Positions 11,351 through 21,626 of a stretch of 64,000 nucleotides of DNA are shown here, piece after piece. Within the stretch, counting starts at the first letter, position 1. Each line of letters opens with the position of its first letter. The position numbers and the translations under genes are program-made. Source of the DNA: Excoecaria cochinchinensis (lineage: Eukaryota; Streptophyta; Magnoliopsida; Malpighiales; Euphorbiaceae); the NCBI GenBank assembly GCA_947683425.1, contig CANTUQ010000051.1, positions 186,001 through 250,000 on the forward strand. Reading direction: 5' to 3'. Below the pieces are notes generated by a model. That model saw only the letters and a program-made list of their open reading frames with translations. It made no database searches and was not told where the DNA came from.

Positions 11351-11719
11351 TCAGTTCGTTGCAAGGTTATTTGCTTGTTATCATTTAAACGATTCTCGCG
11401 TTATTATTATCTCGTCTTTCTTTTCATTTTCTTCCATTTACCGTGTTATCAAATGTTAGGAAATCGTAAGTAAAATGACAAATATATGGGCTCAAATATG
11501 GTTTTGACAAAATATAAGCATAAGTTAGTCAAAATATAAACATAGATGTTCCACTAAGTGACAGCATATTTTGTACAAAAAATATACAAGTACAAAAAAA
11601 TGTAATGAGAATAGGCTCCCTGTACAGTCTAAAGAGGGCGGTAGTCCGAGGGCTCATTTGGGTCCTCCTCATCATCTGACACATGCACTGGCTAGCTCCG
11701 TGATGTGGTAGCATATGGT

Positions 11720-13706
11720 CAAGCCCTGGATGTGGAGCATCGGCTAGGCGGTGCTGGCGTTGGGGGTCTGAATCTAGCCTGAGCACGAGGAGGGGCTGCG
11801 ACCGGTGCAGCCGCGAGCTGTGCTCTCGTAGGGTCCACCTGCTGGAACTGTACCTGTGCATAGCCGTCCAGGAAAGGCTAGGCGCACACTCCCATGAACT
11901 CCAAGGTGTCTCTGACTACCCGTCCCAACTCCTGGAATCTACTAGATAGCGTCAGGGTCTGATCTCGGGTTGCATTCATGATCCCCCCAAGTGTAGACTC
12001 ATTCTGCTCTCGAAACTCCCTCATAGACTAGGTGATAGGTGGGATGGCACCCTCCAACACTCCTACTCTGAACCTGAGGGAAGTAACGGACTTGTACACC
12101 ATCTAGATAGCCATATCCACCCTGTCAGCTGTAGCACCATGGGAAGCTATCAAATCCTGCTGCAACTCCTCAATGAGCCTGGCCTGGTCCTGAATTACCC
12201 TCTCCTGCTGGGCGAACCTCTCTAACATAGCTCGATCATGCTCCTCGTACTGCCCAATCATCTCAAGGAGGACCCTCACACCCTTCTCCTGCTGCCCAAT
12301 CCACTCAAGGAGCGCACTGTCTGTCTCCTCCTGCCTGCACTCCATGGCAGCAAGAATAGACGTCATGGCCACCAAAAGGTCGGGCTGGGCTGGCCATGAT
12401 GTTGGTGCTGGTACTGACTCCGCCGGATAGTCTGGAGGTGGTGCAGTGGAGGTAGACGCCCCCGGGTGCCCTGCTCGGCTGTAAGGATGAAACCTGGCTA
12501 CATCCCGAGGCGTCGACCTCTGAACTCGTGCTGGAGATGGAGGAGGACTCTGTACCCTCTGTGCTGGGGGAGTGGCAAATAACTCGTCCATGGTGAACTC
12601 TATCTCCATGTCGACTGGAGTCTGCGGCTGTCCCTCCTCTGATGGAGGCTGCTGTGGAGGTGGTCCCTCCTGAAACCCAGGCTGCTGGGGAGGTTGGCCC
12701 TCCTGAAACTCAGACTACTAAGGAGGCTACCCCTCCTGAAACTCAGAATGCTGGGGAGGCTACTCCTCCTGAAACCCAGGCTGTTAGGTAGGCTGCTCCT
12801 CCATCTGGGGCTCCTCTGCCGGCTGAAGCGATGGGAGGCCTAGAGCACGTCTAGTCTCATGGATCGTGTGCAGTCTATACTCCTCGGCCTGGCTCGGCAA
12901 CTGAACTACCATCCCCATGGTGAGAGCTGATGATGCATCTACATATATGCTCTCCTATAGTGCGGGTCTGAGGCGGTCTGGACGAGCTCCCAGCTCCAGC
13001 AATAATCTAGTAATCCCTCCTCCCACATATACTATAGGGGCTGCCCCCCTAGACACTCTGACCAAGTTTGCCACGATCTCATGACTAATGTTGAGCCGAT
13101 ACCCTACAACCATGGCCGACAGACTCCAAATCTCTGCAGTATTAAGTGAGCCCGGGTTACCAGCCCGTCCCAAGTAGGAGCTGGAGATAACCCTATGAAT
13201 GTACCGGAGGGCCTGTGATGAGAGCACCATACTCTTTGCCGTGTCATGGTCATATGGCACTCCCGGCAGAGCTATGACCTCCCAATACTGGCGCTTAACA
13301 GCCCTCTGAAGCACTATGAAATCCTCTCCGACTGGTAACCCCATAGCCTCTGTGAACCGCTGGTGGGTGATACTGTAGTGGTATCCATCGACCTAGAACT
13401 GAATGACTCCTTCCTCTGTGTCCGACCTCTGGAATCTCCCTTAATGCAAAGTAGCAAGAAATTCCCGGATAACTCTCGGGTGAGTGTGGAAGGCAGGCCA
13501 CAAAAACTCGGTCCATCCTATGGCCGCTACTAGCATGTCTACCTCCTCCAACATACCCATGACCTATAAGAAAGGTCTGGAGATAAAACGACTGGCCCAA
13601 AAATGCACTCGAGCCAGTAGTCTGAACCTCTCCCTTGCCTCATCGCTCATCAAAGCAGGAGGTCGGGCTCTAGCTGACCATGTGGAACCTGACGTCTAGG
13701 AGGCAT
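11720..13706 (-). pseudogene. Captured sense ORF of E, retrotransposon ORF1 / plant transposon protein-like
   Basis: Read from the ATG at 13706, with a frameshift near 13650, one frame can be followed to about 11720 across roughly a dozen stops. Pieces: a folded N-terminal part (13650-12960) with words such as FWASRFISRPFL and AMGLPVGEDF, resembling the ATHILA ORF1 / putative plant transposon protein families; a Gln/Pro/Glu tandem repeat (12641-12795); then a Pro/Ser-rich region and a Gln/Glu-rich, probably coiled-coil part (12609-12103). It lies downstream of integrase and next to the 3' LTR, where autonomous elements carry accessory ORFs. Its function is unknown. Most stops are TAG. The family link is from remembered motifs and is moderate. 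Confidence 0.55.
12641..12795 (-). repeat. Tandem 12-residue coding repeat (FQEGQPPQ type)
   Basis: About four to five units of roughly 36 bases encode Phe-Gln-Glu-Gly-Gln-Pro-Pro-Gln variants within the captured ORF. Several units now have TAG or TAA where sister units have a Gln codon. Confidence 0.7.
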
Positions 13707-13861
13707 CCTGAAAAGAAAAAAGTAAGAAATTAGTTTGGCATCACCGCGGTAAATAACAGCTAAGCAAAAGATTATGACTTTGTAAATTTCGGTGGTATCT
13801 CGGGCCGACATGCGATAATATCAACAGCATTCTCATCGTGGTAGATTTATACACAATATAA

Positions 13862-13995
13862 AAAATATTTTGGGCGGCATCCCGGCAAGGCGTGCCCCAT
13901 AAAAAAAAATTGGGCACCATCCCGGCAAGGATGTGCCCAACCAGAAAAATTTACAAAAATTTGGGCAGCATCCCGGCTAGGATGTGCCCAAACCT
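13862..13995. repeat. Three tandem hairpins, TTGGGCAnCATCCCGGC type
   Basis: Three copies of a 27-31-base inverted repeat (TTGGGCAnCATCC ... GGATGTGCCCAA, loop CGGCAA) lie about 45 bases apart, with A-rich spacers. They are between the captured ORF and its putative promoter, in the expected 5' leader of that ORF. No family recognised. Confidence 0.65.
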
Positions 13996-14399
13996 CCTGC
14001 ACAAAAACAAAAAAGGAAAGGCCTCAGGCCCCAAACAACATTTTAAATTATTCATGTCTTGTCCAGTTCAGGTTCGTTCTAAAACTAAGCCCAACAGCAA
14101 TAAATCAAAGTTTTCCATGGATAACTTTCATTCTCTTGTCATTTTGTTCTTTTCATTTTCATTTTCTGATTTTTTTCTTTTATGCATATTCACATCATGT
14201 CCCACATATAGTTCAAAGAATTGAGTAGGAACAGGGCATAAATCAACATTATATTATGCTAAATTATGCCAACATGCATTTCTCATGAAAAATATTGAAA
14301 TTAAATAGAAAGAAGAGTAGAAAAAATGAATAACTGACCTGTATGTCGACGAAACTATGCTGAAAATAAATTTGACAAAAAAGTATAAAAAGTCCTTCT

Positions 14400-14963
14400 A
14401 AGTGTACGTGACTAAGTGAGGGTCGTTTTGGCGCAAACAGCGCACAAAACGGGCGAAAAATGAGGGAAAAAAGGCCAAAAAACTGAAAGGGCGTCGGTTG
14501 GCGAGGGAGAAGAAAAAAAAGAAGAAAAAGAATTGATGGGCGTTGGTCACTCGCACTATTTATAGATTTAAATGACCAACGGGCAGCCCATCTAAAGAGC
14601 GAGTGACGGGCAGCCCGTCTGTCGCTCTGGATTCCGAATCTTAATGTCTAATTACTTAATTAATTTCTAATTAATGGCAATTAATTACCTCATTAAATGT
14701 TTTTTTTTTGTTTTTTTTTCACTCCCTGAATATTTTCAACTTTCATGCCGGAATTTGCCTGCAAAATTTCAAATGTAATATGCAAAGATTATTTTATGCG
14801 CGTGTCATGCATGCAACATATAGGAAAAAGATATGCCTATTAGTCAACTAGGATGACTGATGGCTCGCCGTCGGTTATATGACAGACGGGCAAGCTTAGC
14901 GACAGGCTTGCCGTTGGTAATACGACAGACGGGCACACCATCGGTCACTCCTCACTATAAATT
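14400..14963. promoter_or_regulatory. Internal divergent promoter region of E
   Basis: Two outward-facing TATA boxes stand about 400 bases apart: CTATAAATAG on the minus strand (14556-14565) and CTATAAATT on the plus strand (14955-14963). Just upstream of each are the GC motifs also found in the LTR, including the perfect palindrome GACGGGCAGCCCGTC (14605-14619) and GACGGGC words at 14855-14945. The minus TATA shares 16 bases (CTATTTATAGATTTAA on the plus strand) with the LTR TATA region. The plus box is about 140 bases before the ATG at 15098; the minus box faces the captured ORF. Promoter activity is inferred. Confidence 0.6.
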
Positions 14964-15097
14964 GCTCCTTTTCTTCCTTGGTTTTCGTGCCATTTTTTTT
15001 ATCTTTTTAAGCTTAATTCCAAGCCTTTTGTCAAGTTTTTCTTCTTCTTGCTCATTTCCTTGTCCAATCTTAAACTCCCAACCATAGGACTTGAGGA

Positions 15098-16453
15098 ATG
15101 TCTTCCACCACTATTGCCAGGATGCACCAAATTCTGGATAATCAACAAACTTGGGAAAACCCTACTCTGGCTCCAATTTTTGGTCTGAAATTCCTGAGAA
15201 GAGTTAAAGTAGACTATAATCTTCTTTTGGCCGTGGCTTATTTCTGGGACCCGCGATTTCATGTCTTCAAGTTCACCTACCAGGAACTATGCCCCCTACC
15301 TGAAGAGCTTGCCGCTATTGTAGGGACCTGGTATCCACCCAGCACCCTGCCTTGCATTCCCCGCTGTAGTCTGGTTCAGACTCGAGACGTAGCACTGGCT
15401 TTAAGCATTGCCCCTTCTAACTCTGCCCATCTAGTTCCTCAGGGCCCCACATTTGCCTTAGAACCACTGATTGAGGCACTGGGAGAGTTCCCCGATGCTC
15501 CTCCATACCGCATAAGTGTCATCTTTCTTTTCTGCCTGATGAATTATCTGATTGTGACTTCAGAGGAGCTGATTGGAAACTCTTGTCTGTTTGGGATTCT
15601 GGATGATTTCCAATGTGGATTGAGCCCCTGTCAACTGATCCTTGCTGAGACCATCATAGGTCTTGATTCTGTCCATACTGGGTCCTCTACTACTTTCTCT
15701 AAGAGCCCCTTAATACTCCAGGTAAGTCATTGTTTTCAAAGGTAGTGCCTTCCTTGTGAATTTTCACACTAGCTTTTCTTAGCGAGAAGTGCATCCTTTT
15801 CTGATTTTCACACAACCCTATGCCTTACTTTTGCCTGAAGTGAACCCAATTCGCTCCAATGGCTTTTATTTTTCTTTGCCTTTTACCTTATTTTCTTTGG
15901 CTTTTATTTTCTTCTTGTTTCCCTTTTTAGATATAGCTGCAAGAGAAGTTAAAGCTGCGGTCAAAACTACCTCCCAGGGTTATTAGTCAGTATTCTGCGA
16001 GACATTTTCTTCCTCGCCAGTGTCTGTACTTATTTGCGACCCCTGATGAGGGCATTACCAGATTTAGCAAGGTAACAGACGAGGATATTAGCTTCACGAG
16101 CACTTGCCCCCCCATCTGCTGCGATAGTTGATGGTTCTTCAGGATGTGTTCCCTTATATGGGCTATGTGAGGCTACCTTTTACATCACGGCCCGATGCGC
16201 TCAACAGGTCGGGACAACTCAAGACGTGGTGAGAGTCCCTCTATCTTTTCAAGGTGGAATCTTATCTGCAGCTTTTGCCTCCCGCTATCATGAACTTTGG
16301 GCTGGACTACCAGTGAGGACTGTCATTTCCTCTTTTGGTCATCAATCTATTGTTTCTACTAGCGCATACAAGAGATGGGTGCTCAGCCCTGCCATTGGCA
16401 ACAAGACTTGTCGACTTAGACATTTGGTCGGCGAAAGTAGTAGCAGGGCTTAG
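15098..16453 (+). pseudogene. Antisense plant-mobile-domain-like ORF of E, two exons
   Basis: The first exon (15098-15721) gives about 208 residues with the words LLLAVAYFWDPRFHVFKF and CPLPEELAAIVG near residues 47-90, typical of the plant mobile domain found in antisense ORFs of Tat elements. A probable intron follows (15722-15930). The second part runs to the stop at 16453 and contains RVPLSFQGG and YHELWAGL; it is split by a frame change near 16190. Exon 1 ends in phase 0 while exon 2 reads on only in another phase, so this copy is broken. It runs opposite to pol and converges on the integrase end. F keeps a relic of the same gene. Function in the element is unknown. Confidence 0.65.
15722..15930 (+). 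other. Probable intron of the antisense ORF
   Basis: It starts GTAAGT and ends CCCTTTTTAG after a pyrimidine tract. The same non-coding block, with TGGATTTTCACAC-type words, occurs in F at about 27690-27974, also ending in a T-run and AG before a similar exon start. The reading phase across the junction does not fit in E. Confidence 0.55.
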
Positions 16454-16843
16454 TTCAGATTTGTATGCATTTTGAGCAATATGTTTTCTTTTTAGAACAG
16501 AACTTAGAAAATAATATGAATGAATGAATTTAGTTTTATTTCATTTCAAAAAATTGTGTACATCTCAGTATGATTTCAACATACATGATCGTCGTTTAAC
16601 TTTAATTCAAAAATGCAAAACTACATTTATTCAAGGAGCCAAATCTTGATAGCATCAACTCCTATTACTAATTAGCCCTCGCAGGTTTTCTTAATTGGAC
16701 ATTTTCTCTCAAGCATCTAATTTTTGACCAGGATGCCTTTATTTTTGTTTTCACCTTGACAAGGTGCCAAATTTTAGCAAGGCCGCCTTTTTTCGGTTTT
16801 CGACCTGCGCGGCTTTTATTCTCTTCTTTTGATTTTATTGTCT
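16454..16843. other. Spacer between convergent antisense ORF and pol of E
   Basis: No gene. Part of it (about 16560-16720) matches F at 28170-28320, so it is old element sequence. It includes a CAAGGTGCCAAATTTTAGCA word inside a T-rich stretch. Confidence 0.6.
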
Positions 16844-17860
16844 TTAGCCATGGAACCTCTTGATTCTATCGACGTTGACCGGCTCCTTAAACTCGTTGCC
16901 TTCGCTATTTGACAAAATCGCCGCTCCTTTTGATAGTAGCTTCTTGAGGATGAACGGACCTTCCCACATGGGCCTAAACTTCCCCCTTATGTCTGGCGCG
17001 CCTGGTCTCATCTGCTTGAACACCAAGTCTCCCTCTTTCAATGGGTGCTTCTTGACTTTCTTCTCGAATGATCTGGCAAGCCTCTTCTGATAGATCTGAT
17101 TATGATAATAGTCTCTCAACTGGCTCTTGTCCAACATGTTCAAGTGTTGCAGCTGCTGCTGCGCCCATTCAACTTCCGGAATCTCAGCTTTCATAACCAC
17201 TCTTAGTGACTTGAGTTCAAACTCGACTGGCAATACTGCTTTCATCCCATAGACCAAGGAATATGGAGTGGCTCCTATTGAAGTTCTGATAGTCATTCTG
17301 TAGCCCTAGAGTGCAAAAGGTAACTTGTCTGCCCAATCTTTGTAACTCTAAACCATTTTAGCCAAGATCCTCTTGCCATTCTTGTTGGTGGCTTCTACTG
17401 CCCCATTGGCTTGAGGACGATACGGAGAAGACTTGTGATGCTCAATACCATATTTCTGGAGTAACTTCTCCGTTTCGGCCATGAACTGGACCCCGTTGTC
17501 AGATACCACGTGGTGTGGAAGGCCACATCTACATATCAAGTTCTTCTCGATGAACCTTGCCATATCCCGAGCATCACCCTTCTTGAAGGACTCAGCTTCT
17601 ACCCACTTGGTAAAGTAGTCGATGGCGACAATGATGTATCTACGCCCATTGGAGGCCGTGGGACGTATTTCTCCAATAATGTCAATCCCCCAAGCTGCGA
17701 ACGGCCAAGGCAACGTCAAACTATGTAGTTCTAAAATGGGCAAGTATCTTAAGTCTGCATATTCTTGGCACAACTGATATTGCTTTCCATACTTCGAGCA
17801 ATCTGTATCCATGGTGAGCCAGAAGAACCCTTGTCTCATGATCTTTTTAGCCAATGTCAA
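16844..17860 (-). pseudogene. Integrase of E (broken)
   Basis: The core (17860-17348) shows the catalytic acidic residues in context: WGIDIIGE, VVSDNGVQF and NGAVEATNK, and upstream a decayed zinc-binding segment with CSKYGKQYQLCQ. The C-terminal part (17296-16844) has GATPYSLVYG and the GPFIL segment of Ty3/gypsy integrases. Two in-frame TAG stops separate the parts near 17348 and 17310. The enzyme would insert the cDNA into the host chromosome. No chromodomain is seen, as expected for the Tat lineage. Confidence 0.85.
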
Positions 17861-17934
17861 TCGGCGTGAGTTTCTTCCATTACCCTCTTGCCTTCTTTCT
17901 CATCCAGACACCTTAACTGGTTGCCATCTGCCTA

Positions 17935-18945
17935 TCATTTGTACAATACCCCATATATGCAGATGAATTGAGTAGACGGCTTGCGGATCATTCTCTGATC
18001 TTTCTCGGTAGCTTCCTCTGGAAATGTCGTATTTTCTATATCATTCCTAATATCATAATACCACGGCTTCCCATCTACCACTTCTATTTCCATTACTGAC
18101 TTAGATTCGAAGCTAGGTCTCTCAGAGCTAAAAATCAAAACCGGCCTCATGACTACCCCTTCCAGATTGTCCCATATCAACACTAAAGTAGAGAGCGCAT
18201 AGGCCAACTGATTCTCATCCCTCGGAACAAAATGGAATGTACACACCTCAAACTGACTGCTCAAATCCTTCAAGTGCTTGATGTATGGCATCAGTCTCTC
18301 TTCTTTAACAGCACATTCACCTCAAATTTGATTGATCACTAGGGATGAATCTCCCTATACTTCCACATTCTTTGCTCCTAAGGCTATTAATGCTTCCAAC
18401 CCAAAAGCACATGCTTCATACTCAGCCTCGTTATTGGTAGCCCTAAATCTCAGTTTCTTTGCTAGGGGAAGTTTCTCATCATCTGGGGTTATCAAAATAA
18501 CTCCTACTCTTGCCCCCTTGCTATTTATAGCCCCATCAAAGTGCAATTTCCAACCCTGAACTGCTATCGCCACCACATCCTCGTCCGGAAAGTTGAACTC
18601 ATATGAGTCTCCTTGAATTGGGTGTTCTGCTAGGAATTCAGCCACTGCACGCCCTTTCATAGTCTTTCGAGTAACGTACTCTACATCAAATTCTTGTAGC
18701 AGCAACAACCACCGACCCATTTTACCAAGTAAAGATGGAGCTTCCTGTAGGTACCTTAAGGGATTCTGCTTTGCTACTGCTTGTACCTTGTAAGAATGAA
18801 AGTAGTGTCTCAATTTCTTAGAGGCCCAGATTACTGCAAGGCAAATCTTTTTTACTTCTGTATACTTAACCTCATAAGCCAGGAACTTCTTACTAAGGTA
18901 GTAAACAACAAACTCCACTCCGAACTCATCTTCCTGGGCCATCAT
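17935..18945 (-). pseudogene. RNase H plus second (archaeal-type) RNase H of E
   Basis: From the right: the RT-linked RNase H and its end (18945-18600, with YYLSKKFLAYEVKYTEVKK and AEFLAEHPI), then a second RNase H beginning near LHFDGAINSKGARVGVILI and continuing through NNEAEYEACAFGLEAL (about 18560-18370). After a break it continues in 18291-17935 with FHFVPRDENQLAYALSTL. Two RNase H domains in a row, the second of archaeal type, are a known feature of Tat elements. Stops and a frame change around 18291-18355 inactivate it. Confidence 0.8.
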
Positions 18946-18999
18946 GGCACCTACAGAACTATCTTCTATAGCTAAATACAGAATCAGTGGTTTGACTGG

Positions 19000-19763
19000 C
19001 TACAGCGGTCTCAAAACTGGTGGATTCAGCAAATGCTCTCTGATAGTATCGAAAGCCTTCTGACAATCTTCGTTCAATACTACTAGTTGGTCTTTTTTGA
19101 GTAGTTTGCAAATTGGTTCACAGATCGAAGAAAGCTTAGCGATAAATCTGCTGACATACTGTAACCTACCCAAAAAGCTTCTAACATCCTTTTCCTTCTG
19201 CGGCACCGGCATTTCTCTAATGGCCTTAACCTTGTTCGGGTCAATCTCGATTCCCCTCTGGCTAACTACATGTCCTAGGAGCTTCCCTGAGGTGACACCA
19301 AAGATACATTTCTTGGGGTTTAATTGCAGGTTGTACTTTTTGATTCTCTGAAAAGCTTTTCTAGGGCTTCAAAGTGGCCTTCTTTGGTGGCCGACTTAAT
19401 CATCATATCATCCACATATACTTCTACTTCTTTGTGAATCAAGTCATCTAGAATCTTCGTGGCCATCCTTTAACAAGTTACGCCTACATTTTTCAAACTA
19501 AAAGGCATTACCCTTTAAGTGAATGTCCCCCACTTCATGATGAAAGCAGTCTTCATCCAGTCGATTATTTTATTGAGTATCTGGTTGTAGCTTGCGTAAC
19601 CATCCACAAAACTGTAAATCATGTAGGCAGCTGCGCTGTCCACCAGTACATCTATGTGAGGCAATGGAAAGTCATCCTTCGGACAAGATTTGTATAGGTC
19701 CCGATAATCCACACATACCCTCACCTTGCCATTCTTCTTGGCTACATGGACAACGTTGGCCAA
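19000..19763 (-). pseudogene. Reverse transcriptase of E (frameshifted)
   Basis: The segment at 19763-19515 has VRVCVDYRDLYKSCPKDDFPLPHID, here split by changes, followed in another frame by the catalytic YVDDMM (19407-19418), which is intact. The segment at 19212-19000 has RSFLGRLQYVSRFIAKLS and the end of the thumb. At least two frame changes and a stop separate them. It would copy element RNA to DNA in cytoplasmic particles. Confidence 0.82.
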
Positions 19764-19991
19764 CCAAGTTGGGTATTGTACCTCAACTAGGAACTTGGCT
19801 TCGATCTACTTGTTAATTTCCCCTTCACCTTGTCCGCCCATTTTTGCCTGAGGCTCCTCAACTTCTGTTTGATAGGCTTATAGTCTGGGTATGTCGAGAT
19901 GGCATATTTCGCGATTTCTCGGTCCACTCCTGGCATATCTTCGTAGGTGCAGGCAAAGACTTTTTCATATTTTCTTAATATTCTCTCAAAC

Positions 19992-20582
19992 TCACTCTTC
20001 AGGAGTTACATCCGATGCTATTAAAATTTCTTTCGGGTTTTTCGAGGTCCCAAGATTAAATGGAGTAGCATCAGTTGAATAAATGTCAAATATATATGGA
20101 TTATGATCAAGATCATGCATAATGAAATCATCGGAAACATCGCAGAAGTAAGCAAAATCGTTCACTTTATTAATAAAATTGAAATTGCCATTAACATTAT
20201 TGAAAAGTTCTGGAGTAAAAAGAGAATCTAAACTATTTCCATCTTCCTCCTCTGTTGGCGCATCTGTTGCAGCTGACGGTTCTGCATCATCTTGGCATTT
20301 CGAGCGTTCTTCAGCAACCCCCTGTATGGCTTCCTTAATCTTTGCTTTCCTCTTCAGCTCGGTGGCCACCATCTTCTCGGTTATAACCTCCTCGGGATCC
20401 CCATGGTCCCAAATTGTCTCACTGATCATGATTTCCTCATCCCAAAAGCCCTCTACTGGCTTCATCAATCCAATGCCCCAGTCAAAGACATCATTGAAAA
20501 CCTCAAAACCCAACACAATTCTTTGGTCAACCCACTGTGGCTCGGCTTCCCCTGCATAGGCACATGCTGCGGTTACCAGCAC
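19992..20582 (-). pseudogene. Protease-RT linker of E
   Basis: An acidic 196-residue frame lies between protease and RT, with no catalytic motif. It includes LGFEVFNDVFDWGIGLMKP and a Glu/Asp-rich stretch, and ends in SKNPKEILIASDVTPEE, a stretch common before RT in Tat elements. F keeps a short non-coding relic of it at 29211-29440. Its role is unknown. Confidence 0.6.
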
Positions 20583-20702
20583 AAAACTCTTCTTGATATC
20601 GGGGATCCCCTTCTCTGGCTTCTCACCCCTCCTTACTGCACCTGTGTATCCCAGGCCCCTTTTGACCTTCTAGCCCCTAGTGGTAATGGCTGTTGGCACC
20701 CC

Positions 20703-21626
20703 CTAAAAATTCTTACCTAACCCCGTGCCATGGAGGAATGACATCTTTTTCATCATGTTTAGCACTTGGGGGCTTCCCTCTATCTGCTCTTTCTCACCAA
20801 TCATGGCAACATGGAACCCACTAAATGGCTGCCTTACGATCTCCAGTATGGAAACTTGATTTTCTCGTGTAGCCCTTATGGTCACAACCTGGCCTTCATG
20901 GGGTATTTTGACCATTTGATGAAGCGTAGAGGGGATGCCTCCCAACTTATGAAACCATGGCCTGCCCAAAAGAGGTGAGAAATTGGCGGGTATAGGCAGG
21001 ACCACAAACTCCACTTCCATCTCTACCGGTCCCATCTTCACCAGTGTCTTGAACGCCCCAAAGGCATGCCTGCGCGAGTTGTCGTATGCCGTGATAGTGA
21101 GATCGGACTTGGCCAACATATCCTCCGTCACCCCAAAAGCTGCCATTGCCACCTGCGGGCATACATTTATTGAGGAACCATCATCCACCATTACACAGGC
21201 CGTGTGCTTTTGATTAATTTGTGCCCTTATGTATAAAGGGCGATTGTGGTTACCGCCTTCTGCCGGTAGATCAGCGCTTGTAAAAACTACATTCTCTCCT
21301 ACTCCTCCCTGCACTACATCTAGAAGCTCTGTAGGCGAGATGGTTATGGTCACAGTTGACTCGCACAAAGCCTCCACTACTTTCTGCCTACATGATGGAG
21401 ACTGCCTCAAGAGATCCCAAATTGAAATCTGAGCCGGCGTCTTTTTCATCTGCTTGACAACCAAATCCTCTTCCGACTCCTTCCCCTTATAGCCCGCTAC
21501 CGGCTCATGAGGCCTTTCAATTTTTGGAGCTACCCTTCCACTCCGAGTCACAGCTCCTTCTTTATTCTTTTTTTCCTTCTTTTCTTCCTCTCCTTCCTCC
21601 TCCGAACCCCACGGGTCGGGAAACAC
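20703..21626 (-). pseudogene. Aspartic protease with G-patch, E
   Basis: The 307-residue frame starts with a Lys/Glu-rich end of gag. The protease has MVDDGSSIN as active site (about residue 145) and LLGRPWFH near residue 218. Just before the stop is a G-patch-like MSFLHGTGLGKN, usual between protease and RT in Tat elements. The frame is open here, but its links to gag upstream and to the linker downstream are broken. It would mature the Gag-Pol polyprotein. Confidence 0.8.
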
